A stretch of 64,000 nt of DNA from contig OY998175.1 of the NCBI GenBank assembly GCA_963921935.1, forward strand, positions 229,174,122 through 229,238,121, read 5' to 3'. Origin of the DNA: Galeruca laticollis. Its lineage: Eukaryota > Arthropoda > Insecta > Coleoptera > Chrysomelidae. Below are positions 37,025 to 48,230 of the stretch, in pieces. The notes beneath the pieces are model-generated. The model had not been told where the DNA came from and searched no databases. It saw only the letters and a program-made list of their open reading frames with translations. The number at the start of each line of letters is the position of its first letter. The stretch's first letter is position 1. The position numbers and the translations under genes were made by a program.

Positions 37025-37043
37025 TGGAGCCCAACGTGGGCCC
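37025..37043 (+). other. Primer-binding-site-like sequence
   Basis: TGGAGCCCAACGTGGGCCC has the TGG start and the CCCAACGTGGG core seen in gypsy-type retroelements. A short retroelement-like coding remnant lies about 300 bp downstream on the same strand, as gag would. Confidence 0.4.
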
Positions 37044-37326
37044 TGGTTTGTCGTGCCACAAGTTAACAATATAATAAAAGAATACAGTTGGATATACCGC
37101 TTAGACACACTAGTTCAAAATAAAACTATTACAAACGGGAAAATGTAAGAGGCAGATGGCATTACCAGTATGTTAAAGAGAAGCATGGTGAGATAGACAA
37201 TCTAAAGTTAGCGTATATTATTACAGTTAAAATAAGGATACTAGAATATACGAATAAGATTCGCGCGTGCGCCTCTCGAGGTGGAAAACGTGCCAAAGTA
37301 CAAGCACAAGTAGAAATAGAAGAACG

Positions 37327-37690
37327 ATGGCTCTATCCGACGATCTACTGGTCGCCGACAGCTATAACCAATCTATGGACGAGGCTGGAGGCGAATCCAA
37401 ACAGTACCAACCAGCTACACCCACTTCTAAACGATACACTGCAGAGAGTCGCCGAAGGAAGTTCCGAGCCCAGCAGAACACCGTCCAGCTACACCCACTT
37501 CTAAACAATACACTGCAGAGAGTCACCGAAGGAAGCTCCGAGCCCAGCAGAACATCATCCTGATGCAAGCAGTGAATGCCCATTGGTACATCAGCACCGA
37601 GCAGATCTACCGAGAGTTGGACCAAGATCCAGGACATCATGAACGAGACAGCCAGAAGAAGATTTGAACATCCAGATGAGGCCGAGGAAA
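37327..37690 (+). pseudogene. Broken retroelement-like coding remnant with a 74-bp tandem duplication
   Basis: From ATG 37327: MALSDDLLVADSYNQSMDEA, then a segment PTSKRYTAESRRRKFRAQQN. The 74-bp block at 37408-37481 is repeated at 37482-37555. Since 74 is not a multiple of three, the second copy shifts the frame, and the downstream part (MQAVNAHWYISTEQIYRELD) continues in another frame. It lies where gag would after the primer-binding-like site, but no Gag motif proves this. The long minus-strand frame here is a shadow. Confidence 0.35.
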
Positions 37691-37780
37691 CATCTGGACC
37701 ACGTCCAGCAATCAAGACCAAGAAGAGGGACGACCTATTAGAGGGCTTGCTGATCTTTTCTTTAAGGGCGTTCTTAGACA

Positions 37781-38347
37781 TAGTGTTGGGTAATACGGTG
37801 CTTCTCCGGTAACCGGTGAAACGGCGACAGTGATTTCTGAATCACCGCAGTGACTGAGTATAAATAGCAAAAACAAATCAAAATATAAGACCAGCGCGCG
37901 GTAACTGGCGACGTATACGAATTAGCAAATTTATTTTAATATTTCTCCCCGAAAGAAACAAAATAATTCACAAAAAAAGCGACACGTTGGCCCTTATCGG
38001 TATCGGATCGGGCCGCATGTTATTTATGAATAATATACTTATATTATTTATACCGATTGCGACCTTCTCATTCCGTAAAAGCAAAAGTCTATATTCCTAA
38101 TACCCATAATAACATCATATTGGCTTAAATCACCGTTTTTTCCTTCACATAATATTTGTAAATAATGATATTTTATATTGATTTTCGATCGGCGCTAGTG
38201 TCGATGATCGATGACGCCGATATTGCATTATTCGGTTTAAACTGAATCACCGATAACTGCATCTGCGAGAAGTGATTCACCGGTAGCGCCAGTGATTTTA
38301 CATTCACCGGTGATATATCGTGGTTACCGATATATCGACCAATACTA
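37781..38347. mobile_element. hAT-like MITE with 8-bp target duplication
   Basis: It is flanked by perfect 8-bp copies of CTTAGACA (37773-37780 and 38348-38355). The left end is TAGTGTTGGGTAATACGG and the right end, inverted, TAGTATTGGTCGATATATCGG; TAGTGTTGGG tips and 8-bp duplications are hAT hallmarks. The interior carries several ACCGGTGA/TCACCGGT blocks (subterminal repeats, the likely transposase-binding kind) but no transposase. Length 567 bp. Confidence 0.85.
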
Positions 38348-38529
38348 CTTAGACATAGTAAGTCTGCTAATAATTTTCCGCTTCTAGGCAAACGACAAGA
38401 ATAAGAAGCCAAAAAAGGAGTAAAGTGCACTGCGCATATATTTTCTAGGTATTTATTCTCAAATTTGAGAAATGATGATCTCAATTTTCAAAAAATTTCG
38501 TTTCTACAGTTAAATGATTGTTAAACTTG

Positions 38530-38650
38530 TAAAAAAAGTCACAGATATCACTGTTCTTAAAAAACAGTGGAAAATAACTAGTGCCACGTTTAATTGCACT
38601 TACCTACCTTATCATAATATACTGTACAGGTTGTCCCAGTACGTAATAAG
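38530..38650. repeat. Dispersed repeat, copy 2 (partner at 26680-26790)
   Basis: AAAGTCACAGATATCACTGT, CTTAAAAAACAGTGGAAAAT and GGTTGTCCCAGTACGT follow the order seen at 26690-26775. Matching is partial further left (38430-38520 against about 26300-26460). Confidence 0.6.
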
Positions 38651-38856
38651 TGTTATACAGTAAGGATAAATAATTCAAACGCAATTACGAGTTTTCATAG
38701 CTATAATTCAAACTTTTTACAATACACATTCGAGTGATTCAACAAATAAACGCTAATTAGTGTAATTAACCGTCAAATTTACAAAATTTAATATAAAAAT
38801 CTATACATTTAAATTATAATTAAGGCTCAACCGTTCACTTTCTAAATATATATATT

Positions 38857-38981
38857 TCAGCTCGATATAAAGATTTTTTTCATTACGTTAGCTCCTTTAA
38901 TTAAACCGAATTGTTTGAACAAATCAGATACGGTCCGACAAACAGCTTCTGTATTCAAAGCTAATCCTTTAGCCGATTCAT
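38857..38981 (-). CDS. Unidentified gene / CDK12 tail, last exon
   Basis: Acceptor TTGTTTTTTTAG, 125 nt, joins in phase 1. Encodes ESAKGLALNTEAVCRTVSDL and FKQFGLIKGANVMKKIF before TGA at 38859-38857. The plus-strand frame over it is a shadow. Confidence 0.6.
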
Positions 38982-39510
38982 CTAAAAAAACAACAAAAAT
39001 TTCAAACAACGTCCAAATTCAACTCAATAATCAACTCTACCTTCTTGCTGCAACTGTAGGAGATGAATTGAGCCCGGATTACTCTTACAAATTTGTCTTA
39101 ACTCTGTTAACAATGCGTCCAAATGGGCGCTGATCTGAGCGTCGTTCTAAAAAATCGAATATGTTCAATGTAAGTGCCATTTTTGGTAATTCCAGTGTTG
39201 CAGTCCATCCGAACACCGACTTACCTGTGAATGTTTCGTAGAACATAATTCCATGAGGTGGGATAAGTGTACGACTGTTCTACTTAGCAACATCTGCTCC
39301 AAATTGTAAAGCAATTGGTATAAATAATTGCGTCCGTCTTCGGAGTCGTTTTCCCCATCTCTGGGCGGTGTCAGAGAATCATCTATTACCCTTTGGGGTA
39401 ACGAAGAAATTCCCACGAGTCCGGGAACTTTGTCTTTGAAAGACGCCGAAGCTATAGCGTAAGATAAGACGGCTGCGTCGTAAGCTTCCATTTTTAAATT
39501 TTTAGATGAT
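38857..39510 (-). CDS. Three terminal coding exons: possible CDK12 C-terminus or a separate small gene
   Basis: Exons 39510-39225, 39146-39041 and 38981-38857 (TGA). Introns of 78 and 59 bp are GT-AG with phases 0 and 1, in agreement. Translation: SSKNLKMEAYDAAVLSYA, then an acidic turn (PPRDGENDSEDGRN), helices LYQLLYNLEQMLLSRTVVHL and NDAQISAHLDALLTELRQI, and a last exon with NTEAVCRTVSDLFKQFGLI. The first exon needs a phase-2 donor upstream; the last recognised CDK12 exon, on the same strand, offers one (50566). The helical layout faintly recalls the human CDK12 tail after its kinase domain. Alternatively ATG 39491 starts an independent protein of about 165 residues. No family was recognised from the sequence alone. 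Confidence 0.7.
39041..39146 (-). CDS. Unidentified gene / CDK12 tail, second exon
   Basis: Acceptor GATTTTTTAG, donor CAAGAAG|GTAGAG, 106 nt. Encodes NDAQISAHLDALLTELRQIC and LHLLQLQQ-like end. If the donor were ignored the frame would stop at 39024; the good acceptor and coding exon that follow argue for splicing. Confidence 0.65.
39225..39510 (-). CDS. Unidentified gene / CDK12 tail, first of three exons
   Basis: Acceptor CATTTGTAG with a weak pyrimidine tract, donor TCACAG|GTAAGT (strong), 286 nt, entering in phase 2 and leaving in phase 0. Contains ATG 39491 in an AAAATGG context, so it could also hold a start codon. Confidence 0.65.
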
Positions 39511-39599
39511 CTACAAATGATATTAATAACGTTTTCTTTATGTTTAAATCGTCTTAGCCGTTGAAAGTTGAATGATTTTCTACTTTGAACACCGATTCA

Positions 39600-40440
39600 C
39601 TGAATATCAACTGAATTGGCCGAATATCAAAAAAAATTGGACAAACATTAAGATAAATTGGTCAAATATTAAGAAAAATTGGACAAACATTAAGATAAAT
39701 TGGCTAAATATTAAGAGAAATTGCCCGAATATTACGAGAAATTGGACAAACATTAAGATAAATTGAACGAGTATTATTATGAGACATTGGCCGAATATTA
39801 AGAAAAAGTGGGTGAATATTAAAAGAAATTGGCCAAATATTAAGAGAAATTGTCTGAATATTACCAGAAATTGGACAAACATTAAGATAAAGTGAACGAG
39901 TATTATGAAAAATTGGCTGATTATTGAAAGAAATTGGACAAATATTAAAAGAAATTGGCCAAACATTAAGATACATTGGACGAATATTAAGAAAAATTGG
40001 ACAAACATTAGATATATTGGACGAATACTAAGAAACATTGGCCGAATATTAAGAAAATTTGGACAAACGTTAAGATAAATTGGACGAATACTAAGAAACA
40101 TTGGCCGAATATTAAGAAAAATTGGCTGAATATTAAAAGAAATTGGCCGAACAGTAAGAGAAATTGACCAAACATTAAGATACATTGGACAAATACTACG
40201 TAACATTGGCCGAATATTAAGAAAAATTAGCCGAATATTGAGAAAAATTGGACAGACATCAAGATAAATTGGAACGAATACTAAGAAATATTGGCCGAAT
40301 ATTAAGAAAAGTTGGCTGAATATTAAAAGAAATTGGACAAATATTAAGAGAAATTGGCCAAACATTAAGATACATTGGCCGAATATTAAGGTACATTGGA
40401 CGAATATTATGAAAAAATGGCCGAATATAAAAAAAATTAG
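39600..40440. repeat. 21-bp minisatellite
   Basis: Units close to ATTAAGAAAAATTGGCCGAA plus T, 21 bp (seven codons), with variants GGACAAACATTAAGATAAAT. The period keeps a 252-codon minus-strand frame open (IFGQFLLIFVQFLLI); it is not a protein. Confidence 0.9.
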
Positions 40441-42310
40441 TCGACTATTGAGATTTTTGGATGGTAGATGTTTTAGAGAGCAAAGATAGACATTTGATAA
40501 AAATCAAGTGATTTTAGAAGACGGAGAAGCGCAAATTGAACGAAAATGCATATATTTCTTCATAAAGACGATGTTAGGAAGCTATGAAGCATAAATTGGC
40601 CGAATATTAATAGATTTTCGGATGGGAGAAGTTTAAGGAAGCAAATAACTAGAAATTTAATGAACATCAAGTGATTTTAGAAGACAGGGAACGAAAATTG
40701 GTTAAATATGAAAAGATTTCTCGCGAAGACGATTTTAGAAAGCAATGAAGCATAAATTGGCTGAATATTAATAGATTTTCGGATGGGAGAAGTTTTAGGA
40801 AGCAAAGAACTAGAAATTTAATGAACATCACGTGATTTTAGAAGACAGGGTACGAAAATTGGTTAAATATAAAAAGATTTCTCGCGAAGACGATTTTAGA
40901 AAGCTATGAAGCGTAAATTGGCCGAATATTAATAGATTTTCGGATGGGAGAAGTTTTAGGAAGCAAAGAACTAGAAATTTAATGAACATCAAGTGATTTT
41001 AGAAGACAGGGTACGAAAATTGGTTAAATATGAAAAGATTTCTCGCGAAGACGATTTTAGAAAGCAATGAAGCGTAAATTGGCCGAATATTAATAGATTT
41101 TCGGATGGGAGAAGTTTTAGGAAGCAAAGAACTAGAAATTTAATGAACAACAAATGATTTTAGAAGACAGGGTACGAAAATTGGTTAAATATGAAAATAT
41201 TTCTCGCGAAGACGATTTTAAAAAGCAGCGAAGCATAAATTGGCTGAATATTAATAGATTTTCGGATGGGAAAAGTTTTAGGAAGCAAAAGGCTAGAGCT
41301 TTGATGAACATCAAGCTATTTTAGAAGACAGGAAAGCGAAAATTGGTTAATATGAAAATATTTCTTCACGGAGACGATTTTAGAAAGCATTGAAGCATAA
41401 TTTGGCTGAATATCAAGTGATTTTTGAAGACATGCATTTGAAAATCGGTTGAATATGAAAAGATTTCTTCACGAAAATTATTATGGAAAGCAATTAAGCA
41501 TAAATTGGCCGAATATTAAGTGATTTTTGGATGACAGGGGTTTTAAAAAGCAAAAAGATAAAAATTAAATAACAATCAAGTGATTTTAGAAAAGGGAAGA
41601 AAAAATGGATTGAATATGAAAAGATTTCATATTGAAGATGATTTTAGCAAGCAATGAAGCATAAATTGGTGAAATATTGAAATTTTTTGATATTAGAGGT
41701 TTTAGAAAACAAAGAACTAGAAATTTGATGAGTATCAATTGATTTTAGAAGATATGCAAGCGAAAATTGGTTGAATATAAATAGATTATTTCACGAAGAT
41801 ATTTTTAGAAGGCAACGAAGCGTAAATTGGTCGAATATTAAGAGATTTTTGGATACCAGAGGTTTTAGAAAGCAGAGCTATAAATTTGATAAGAATCAAG
41901 TGATTTTAGAAAACAGCAAGCGAACGTTGTTTAAATATGAAGAGATTTCTCGCGAAGACGTTTTTAGACAGCCATGAAGCATAAATTGGCCGAATATTAA
42001 GAGATTTTTGGATACCAGGGGTTTTAAAAAGCAGAACTATAAATTTGATTTTAGAAAACGGGGAAAGAAAAATTTGATGAATATGAAGAGATTTCTCCCC
42101 AAAGATGATTTTAGAGAAAGCAATGAAGCATAAATTGGCCGAATATTAATAGATTTTTTATAGGGGACGGTTTAAAAAGGAAAGAGCTAGATATTTGAGG
42201 AATAGTGGTTTTAGAAGACAGGGGAGCAAAAATCTGGTTAAATATGAAGATCCCTTTTCTTTAAGATGATTTTAGGAAACAAAGCATAAATTGGCCGAAT
42301 ATAAAGAAAA
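40440..42310. repeat. ~160-bp tandem array derived from the 21-bp repeat
   Basis: AAATTGGCCGAATATTAATA, GATTTTCGGATGGGAGAAGT, AATGAACATCAAGTGATTTT and AAAGATTTCTCGCGAAGACG recur in order; GATGGGA starts fall at 40621, 40792, 40943, 41104 and 41265 (151-171 bp apart). Later units are more divergent. It shares AAATTGGCCGAATATTAA with the neighbouring 21-bp array, so one seeded the other. Confidence 0.85.
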
Positions 42311-42319
42311 ATTGATCGA

Positions 42320-42980
42320 ATATTAAGAAGCAAGACACAAGAACAAGTAAAAAAGAAGAAACGGAGATACGCAGGATCTTGTGTAAAATAAGAACCAACA
42401 AGTAGACTACAATCTGAAGATATCAGAAGAATTGCTCAAATTTCGAAGATAGAGGAATAACACTACAAATATTTGAGGAAATGATCTGCTTTGGATGAGA
42501 AAGACATTAAAAAGGTACAGAAAATCGCCAGGAGAATAGGAAGTTTTCGTCACAAAGGAATACTGGGTATTCATCTTTTATTTAAACAACAATATTAATT
42601 TACAAAAAAGTGTTACAACTATTATTAAGTCATTCTGCTTGCAATGAAACTAACAATCCATGCTTGTATCTATCGAATAAATATGCTTTTTAAACAAATT
42701 TAATTATTTTCAAGTTATTTTCAAAATGTAGGAAAACAATTTACGGCACCCCTCGTACATATTCAAAGAGAACATATTGACGAGAATGAAAGAAGTTAAA
42801 TGGACTGATGATGAAAACCATTAAATTATGGAAAATTATTTGATTAAAAAGAGTTTTGAGGAAAATTTTGAAGCTAGAACGAGAACAAGGATAATAAGTA
42901 AGTAGCATGAAGAAGGGGCTATAAAGACACTATAAACAATTTTAAAAAAACGATGTAATTATTTAAATACCAAGAGAGTT
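42320..42980. other. AT-rich spacer in the long intron
   Basis: Non-tandem sequence between two arrays. No exon-like piece or transposon end was recognised. Confidence 0.4.
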
Positions 42981-44745
42981 TTGAATGATAAACGTTTCGG
43001 AAGGCAAGGGAGCTGTTATTGGCCGGAAATCAATCGATTTTGGGATGGTTTAATACGGTTTTGGGTAGTTTAATATGGTTTTAAGAGGATTTTGATACAT
43101 TGTCCTCTTTCTTGATTGTTTGATATGATTTTTAGAAGTTTTCAATAATTTAAAATGGAGATATTTTTAATACTTTAATATGGTTTTCAGATGTTTTGAC
43201 GTTTTTGATAGCTTAATATGTTTTTAAGAGAATTTTGATACTGTGATATGTTTTTTTTCGTCGATTTTGATAGCTGAATGTGGTTTTTCAGGATTTCTTA
43301 ATATGTAAATATATTTGTTTTTCTAGATGTTTAGGATAGTTTAATATGGTTAAGAGTATTTTGATCCTTATCTGTTTTTTTCGTGTTTCGCTTAGTTATT
43401 AGATCAATTTAAAATGGTTTTAATAGTTTAATATGGTTTTAAGAGGATTTTACTACTTTGATATAGTTTTTTAGTAGTTTACATGGTTTTTAGATAAATT
43501 TGGGTTTAATATGATTTTCAGATGTTTTGGATAGTTTAATATAGTTTTAAGAGCATTTTGATACTTTAATATGTTTTTTTCGTGGTGTACATGGTTTTCA
43601 GATCAATTTAAAATTATTTTAATAGTCTAATATGGCTTTCACATGTTTTTGATATTTCAATGTTTTTTTCGTGCTTTACAAGGTTTCTAGATCAATTTAA
43701 AATGGTTTAATAGTTTAATATAGTTTTTAGATCAATTTAAAATGCTTTTAATAGTTTAATATGGTTTTCAGGTTCAGATGTTTGAATAGTTTAAAGAGGA
43801 TTTTGATAGTTGAATGTGGTTTTTAATGGGTTTTTTAATACATCAATATGGTTTTCCTCAATTTAAAATGTTTTCAATCATTTTATATGGTTTTCAGTTG
43901 TTTTGGATAGTTTGATATGGTCTTTTCGTGCTTTACAAGGTTTTTAGATCAATTTAAAATGGTTTTAATAGTTTAATATGGTTTTAAGAGCATTTTCAAA
44001 TCAATTTAAAATTATTTTAATAGTCTAATATGGCTTTCGCAGGTTTTTGATATTTTAATGTGGTTTTTTCGTGCTTTACAAGGTTTCTAGATCGATTTAA
44101 AATGGTTTTAATAGTTTAATATCGTTTTTAGATCAATTTAAAATGCTTTTAATAGTTTAATATGGTGTTCAATTGTTTTGGATAGTTTAATATGGTTTTT
44201 TGTCGTGGTTTACATGATTTTTGATCAAATTAAAATTGTTTTAATAGTTTATCATGGTTTTTAGACCAATTTAAAAATTGTTTTAATAGTGTAATATAGT
44301 TTTTAGATCAATTTAAAATGCTTTTAATAGTTTAATATGGTTTTCAGTTGTGTTGGAAAGTTTAATATGTTTTTTTGTCGTGGTTTACATGGTTTTGGAT
44401 CAAATTAAAATTGTTTTACTAGTTCATCATGCTTTTTAGATCAATTTAAAATTGTTTTATTAGCTTACTATGGTTTTTAGATCAGTTTAAAATAATGTAA
44501 TGGTTTAATATGGTTTTCAGATGTTTTTGATATTTTAATATGGTTTTTAGAGGATGTTGATACTTTATGTTACGTAAATAGGTTTCTTCATGGTTTAATG
44601 TGGTTTTAAGATCAGTTTAATATGGTTTAATATGGTTTTTAGATCACCTTAAAATGGTTTTGATACTTTAATATAGTTTTAAGAGGATTTTGATACTTTA
44701 GTACTGTTTGCGTGGAGTTTAGAGGTTTTTTTATACTTTAATTAA
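42980..44745. repeat. TTTAATATGGTTTT-family minisatellite, block 1
   Basis: Irregular units of about 30-40 bp built from AGTTTAATATGGTTTT, TAGATCAATTTAAAATG and GGATTTTGATACTTTAATA. All copies are in the same orientation on the plus strand. Confidence 0.85.
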
Positions 44746-46230
44746 ACTCGATTACCTAAAAGTATGTTTTCTATTTAAATGATGGATATTAAACTGGCGC
44801 AGTCCGTAGCGACTTAGAACTCACCATCAATATAAAATGGTTTTGAAGTGTTTTTAATTGTTTAATATGGGTTTTGTGGCAAAATATATGTTAAAAATCA
44901 TATTTTTAGATAAAAAAGGTTTGGGAAAGCAAGGAAGTAATGCCGAAAATCGATCGATTTTGTGATACAGGGGTCTTGGAAAGTAATGAATCATAAATTG
45001 GTTGATTATTCAGATATTTGTAGACAAAATATGTTTTAGGTTGCAAGGAAGAGACAATATCGAGATATTTTGTGACGAAAAAGTTTTTAGGAAGAAATGA
45101 ATCAGAAATTGTGTTTTTTTTAATAAATGAAAACCTCTGAAATATACCAAAAATTTGTAATTTGTAAAAGCATATTTATTTCAAACTGACGTTTCTATCA
45201 AACGCAAATACTATTCAAATCAAAAACGACACAAAAATAAATCATGCTTCAATCTACACCAGTCCGCCATTGGTAAAAAGAAAAACGAAACCCCCAAAAT
45301 AATTTTTATAAATTCAATCACAAATACAAACAAAAAAATCCACAAAATGTTATTTATACCACATCACACATAACCTACAATATTTCGTCGGCCTGTGTAT
45401 ACGAATATGTATTTTGGACACCCTGTATTTATATATTTTTAGTTTTTTTGGGTATTCCTGAATACTCTTGCCGGATTTAAATTAAAAAAAAAACTACGAA
45501 AACAAAACGAAGGAAATAAAATAAAAGCGAAAAAAATAATGTAATCCCATTTATTTTGAGCTCAAAATAAAAATTAACATGTTATATTATTATGTACAAG
45601 ATGCTACCTAAAATAATTTACTTCTATGTACAATAAATATTCAATTACCAAAGAGAAGAAAAAATAATAATAATGATAGTGAAACAATTTTACTCTTCAT
45701 ATATATAAATATATATAAATATTGTCAATAACAGCAACTTTCTTTTTTATTCTCAATGTTCATTAGGGTCAAGTGAACAAGGCACATGTCGGAACCGCTA
45801 TATTTGCACACCCCTCGTATGCATATAAATTTAATTAATCAAAAAACGCGTCAAACTCAAAACTCATGAACTACGAACGATTATTTGGCGCGGTCAGTAG
45901 GATACGCGTGTGTGGTGTGTGTGTGTGTGTGTGAGTAAGCAAAGGTATTTAATTCTTCGTTTCATTGACCATTGTAGTGGGGAATAATAGTAATAAATGA
46001 GTGTGGAAAGATAAGAGAAGAAAGGGAAGGTCATATTTTGATAAAAACAGTGACTTCATAGCAATATAGATGAAACAAACGATATAAAGCAGAAATTGTT
46101 AACAAAAAAGTACGTTTTCGATCTATATTGAAATGAGATATTCAACTGGCACAGTCAGTAAGATTCATTGACAAAGTGGTGAAAAGGTGAAAAACATGAA
46201 TATGTAACAAGTTTTTATTTTTGAATAACT
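44745..46230. other. AT-rich interlude with primer-binding-like motifs and a (GT)n run
   Basis: Between two blocks of the minisatellite. It holds TGGCGCAGTCCGTAG (44795), TGGCGCGGTCAGTAGGATAC (45886), TGGCACAGTCAGTAAGATT (46147) and a GT run at 45915-45932. About 45150-45780 is plain AT-rich DNA. No open frame of interest. Confidence 0.5.
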
Positions 46231-47740
46231 TACTATGTTCTTTTAGTGTTTCTAAGTGGTTTATTATGGTTTTTAGATGTTTCCATCAATTTAAAATGGT
46301 TTGGTGACGTTTCTATTGGTTTAATAGGGTTACAGATATTTTGGACAGTTTAATATGGTTTTAAAAGGATTTTGTTATTTTAATATGATTTATGATGATT
46401 TAACATGGTTTTCGATACCGTAATATGATGTTTCCTGTTTCTAGATGATTTAATACGGTTTTCATGAATTTAAATTAGTTTTGAGATGTTTTATTTAAAT
46501 AGTTTAATATGGTTTGCAGATGTCTATAGCTACATTAATGTGGTTTTTGATTACTCAACGTGGTTTTTTGATACTTTAATATCGTTTTAATCCTGTTTAT
46601 TGAAGGTTTAATATGGTTTAAATCAATATTATTTTAATATGGTTTTTGATGATTCATCGTAATTTGTCATAGTTTTTTATATCCCTTAATATGGTTTTTC
46701 ATGATTCTTGATGGGTTTTAGAGGTTTTTGATCAATTTAAAAAATGGTTTGGTGATGTTTTCAAAGGATTTTGTTTGTTTAATGATTCTTTTGTTGTTTT
46801 TGATGATTCAATGTGGATTTTTGGTACTTTAATATGATTTTTACTGTTTTTAACGGTTTAATGTGATTTTAAGAGGATTTTTGATGCTCTAAAATGGTTC
46901 TGCCTGGTTTTTGGTAAGCAAACTTGGTTATATGATAGTTAATTATGTTTCTGAATGATTTTTAGAGATTTTCATCAATATAAAATGGTTTCAAGATGTT
47001 TTGAAAAGTTTAATATGGTTTTCAAATGTTTTGGATAGTTTAATATGGTTTTTAGATGATTTTGATACATTAAAATGGTTTTTTGTGTTTTTTGAGAATT
47101 CAACCGAGTTTATTGATACTTTAATATCGTTTTTTTCCAGTTTTCCAATGGTGTGATATGGTTTTTAGAGATTTTCATTAATTTAAAATGGGTTTGAATT
47201 GTTTAATACAGTTTTTCAGATGTTTTGAATCGTTTAATTCGGTTTTCAGAAGATTTGAACATTTTAATATGACTTCAAGAGGATTTTTGATGCTTTAATA
47301 TGGGTTTGCGTGGTTTTTGATAATTCAACTAGGTTTAATATTTTAATATGATTTTTTCATGTTTCTTAATAGTTTAATGTGGTTTTCAGAGGTTTTCATC
47401 AATTTAAGATAGTTTGAATAATTTAATATGGGTTTCAGGTGTTTTGAATAGTTTAATATGGTTTTAAGAGGATTTTGAAATGTTTTTTGATAATTCACAT
47501 GTTTTTTTGATAATTCACATGTTTTTTTGATACTTCAAATATTTTTTTCTGATGGTGTGGCTTACAGTTTTTCATAAATTTAAAATGTTTCTGAGATGTT
47601 TTGAATAGTTTAATGTGGTTTTCAATTGTTTTGAATAGGTTAATATGGTTTTAAAAGGATTTTGATGTTTTTTCGTGGTTTCAGATAACTTAACGTGGTT
47701 TTTTGATAGTTTAATATAGACTTTGTGACAAACTATGTTA
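46230..47740. repeat. TTTAATATGGTTTT-family minisatellite, block 2
   Basis: Same units and orientation as block 1 (GTTTTGAATAGTTTAATATG, GATCAATTTAAAATGGTTT), degenerate. Followed at 47876 by a fourth TGGCGCAGTC motif. Confidence 0.85.
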
Positions 47741-48230
47741 AAAACTAGTTTATTTTGTATAAAATATCCCTCTCGCAGGTGCGAAGACATTTGCACACAC
47801 AAAAAGGTGAGAAAGAAAATGTGAGAACACGTTTTTGTCGGGAAAACGACGTTTTAAATGCAAATTAAAGATATGTGGCGCAGTCAACGGGATTAGCTAA
47901 ATAATAACATAAAATTGCTTATAACGCATCAATTCCATTTAAAACATACAAGGGGTGTTGCATAATATGTTTGTTCCTTATTAAAAACATTTTGTAATAG
48001 GCACTTACAAAATATAAAAAAACGGCTATGTACAAGTGATTTGTAGTTTTAGCACCAGTTTCACTTACTCGTATCAATCAGTTTCGAGTTTGAACCGAAG
48101 CTATATGTTGTAAATCGGACGAATAACAAAATGTACTTGGTATAAAACAATAAAAAAAATAAAGAAGGGAATGCAGAATCTTTTAGAACCAAATTTATTG
48201 AATGATCAATATCCTCTATCAATTTAGAGC
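47740..48230. other. Spacer between arrays
   Basis: AT-rich, non-tandem. It contains one TGGCGCAGTCAACGGGATT at 47876. No gene was seen; the 83-codon minus-strand frame at 48061-48312 enters the next array. Confidence 0.4.

Noticed and set aside
37362..37781. 139-codon minus-strand frame
   Set aside because: Antisense of the broken plus-strand remnant; no domain recognised and no splice partner.
39607..40365. 252-codon minus-strand frame, apparently membrane-like (Phe/Leu/Ile rich)
   Set aside because: Produced by the 21-bp minisatellite; the hydrophobic look comes from reading AT-rich repeat units.
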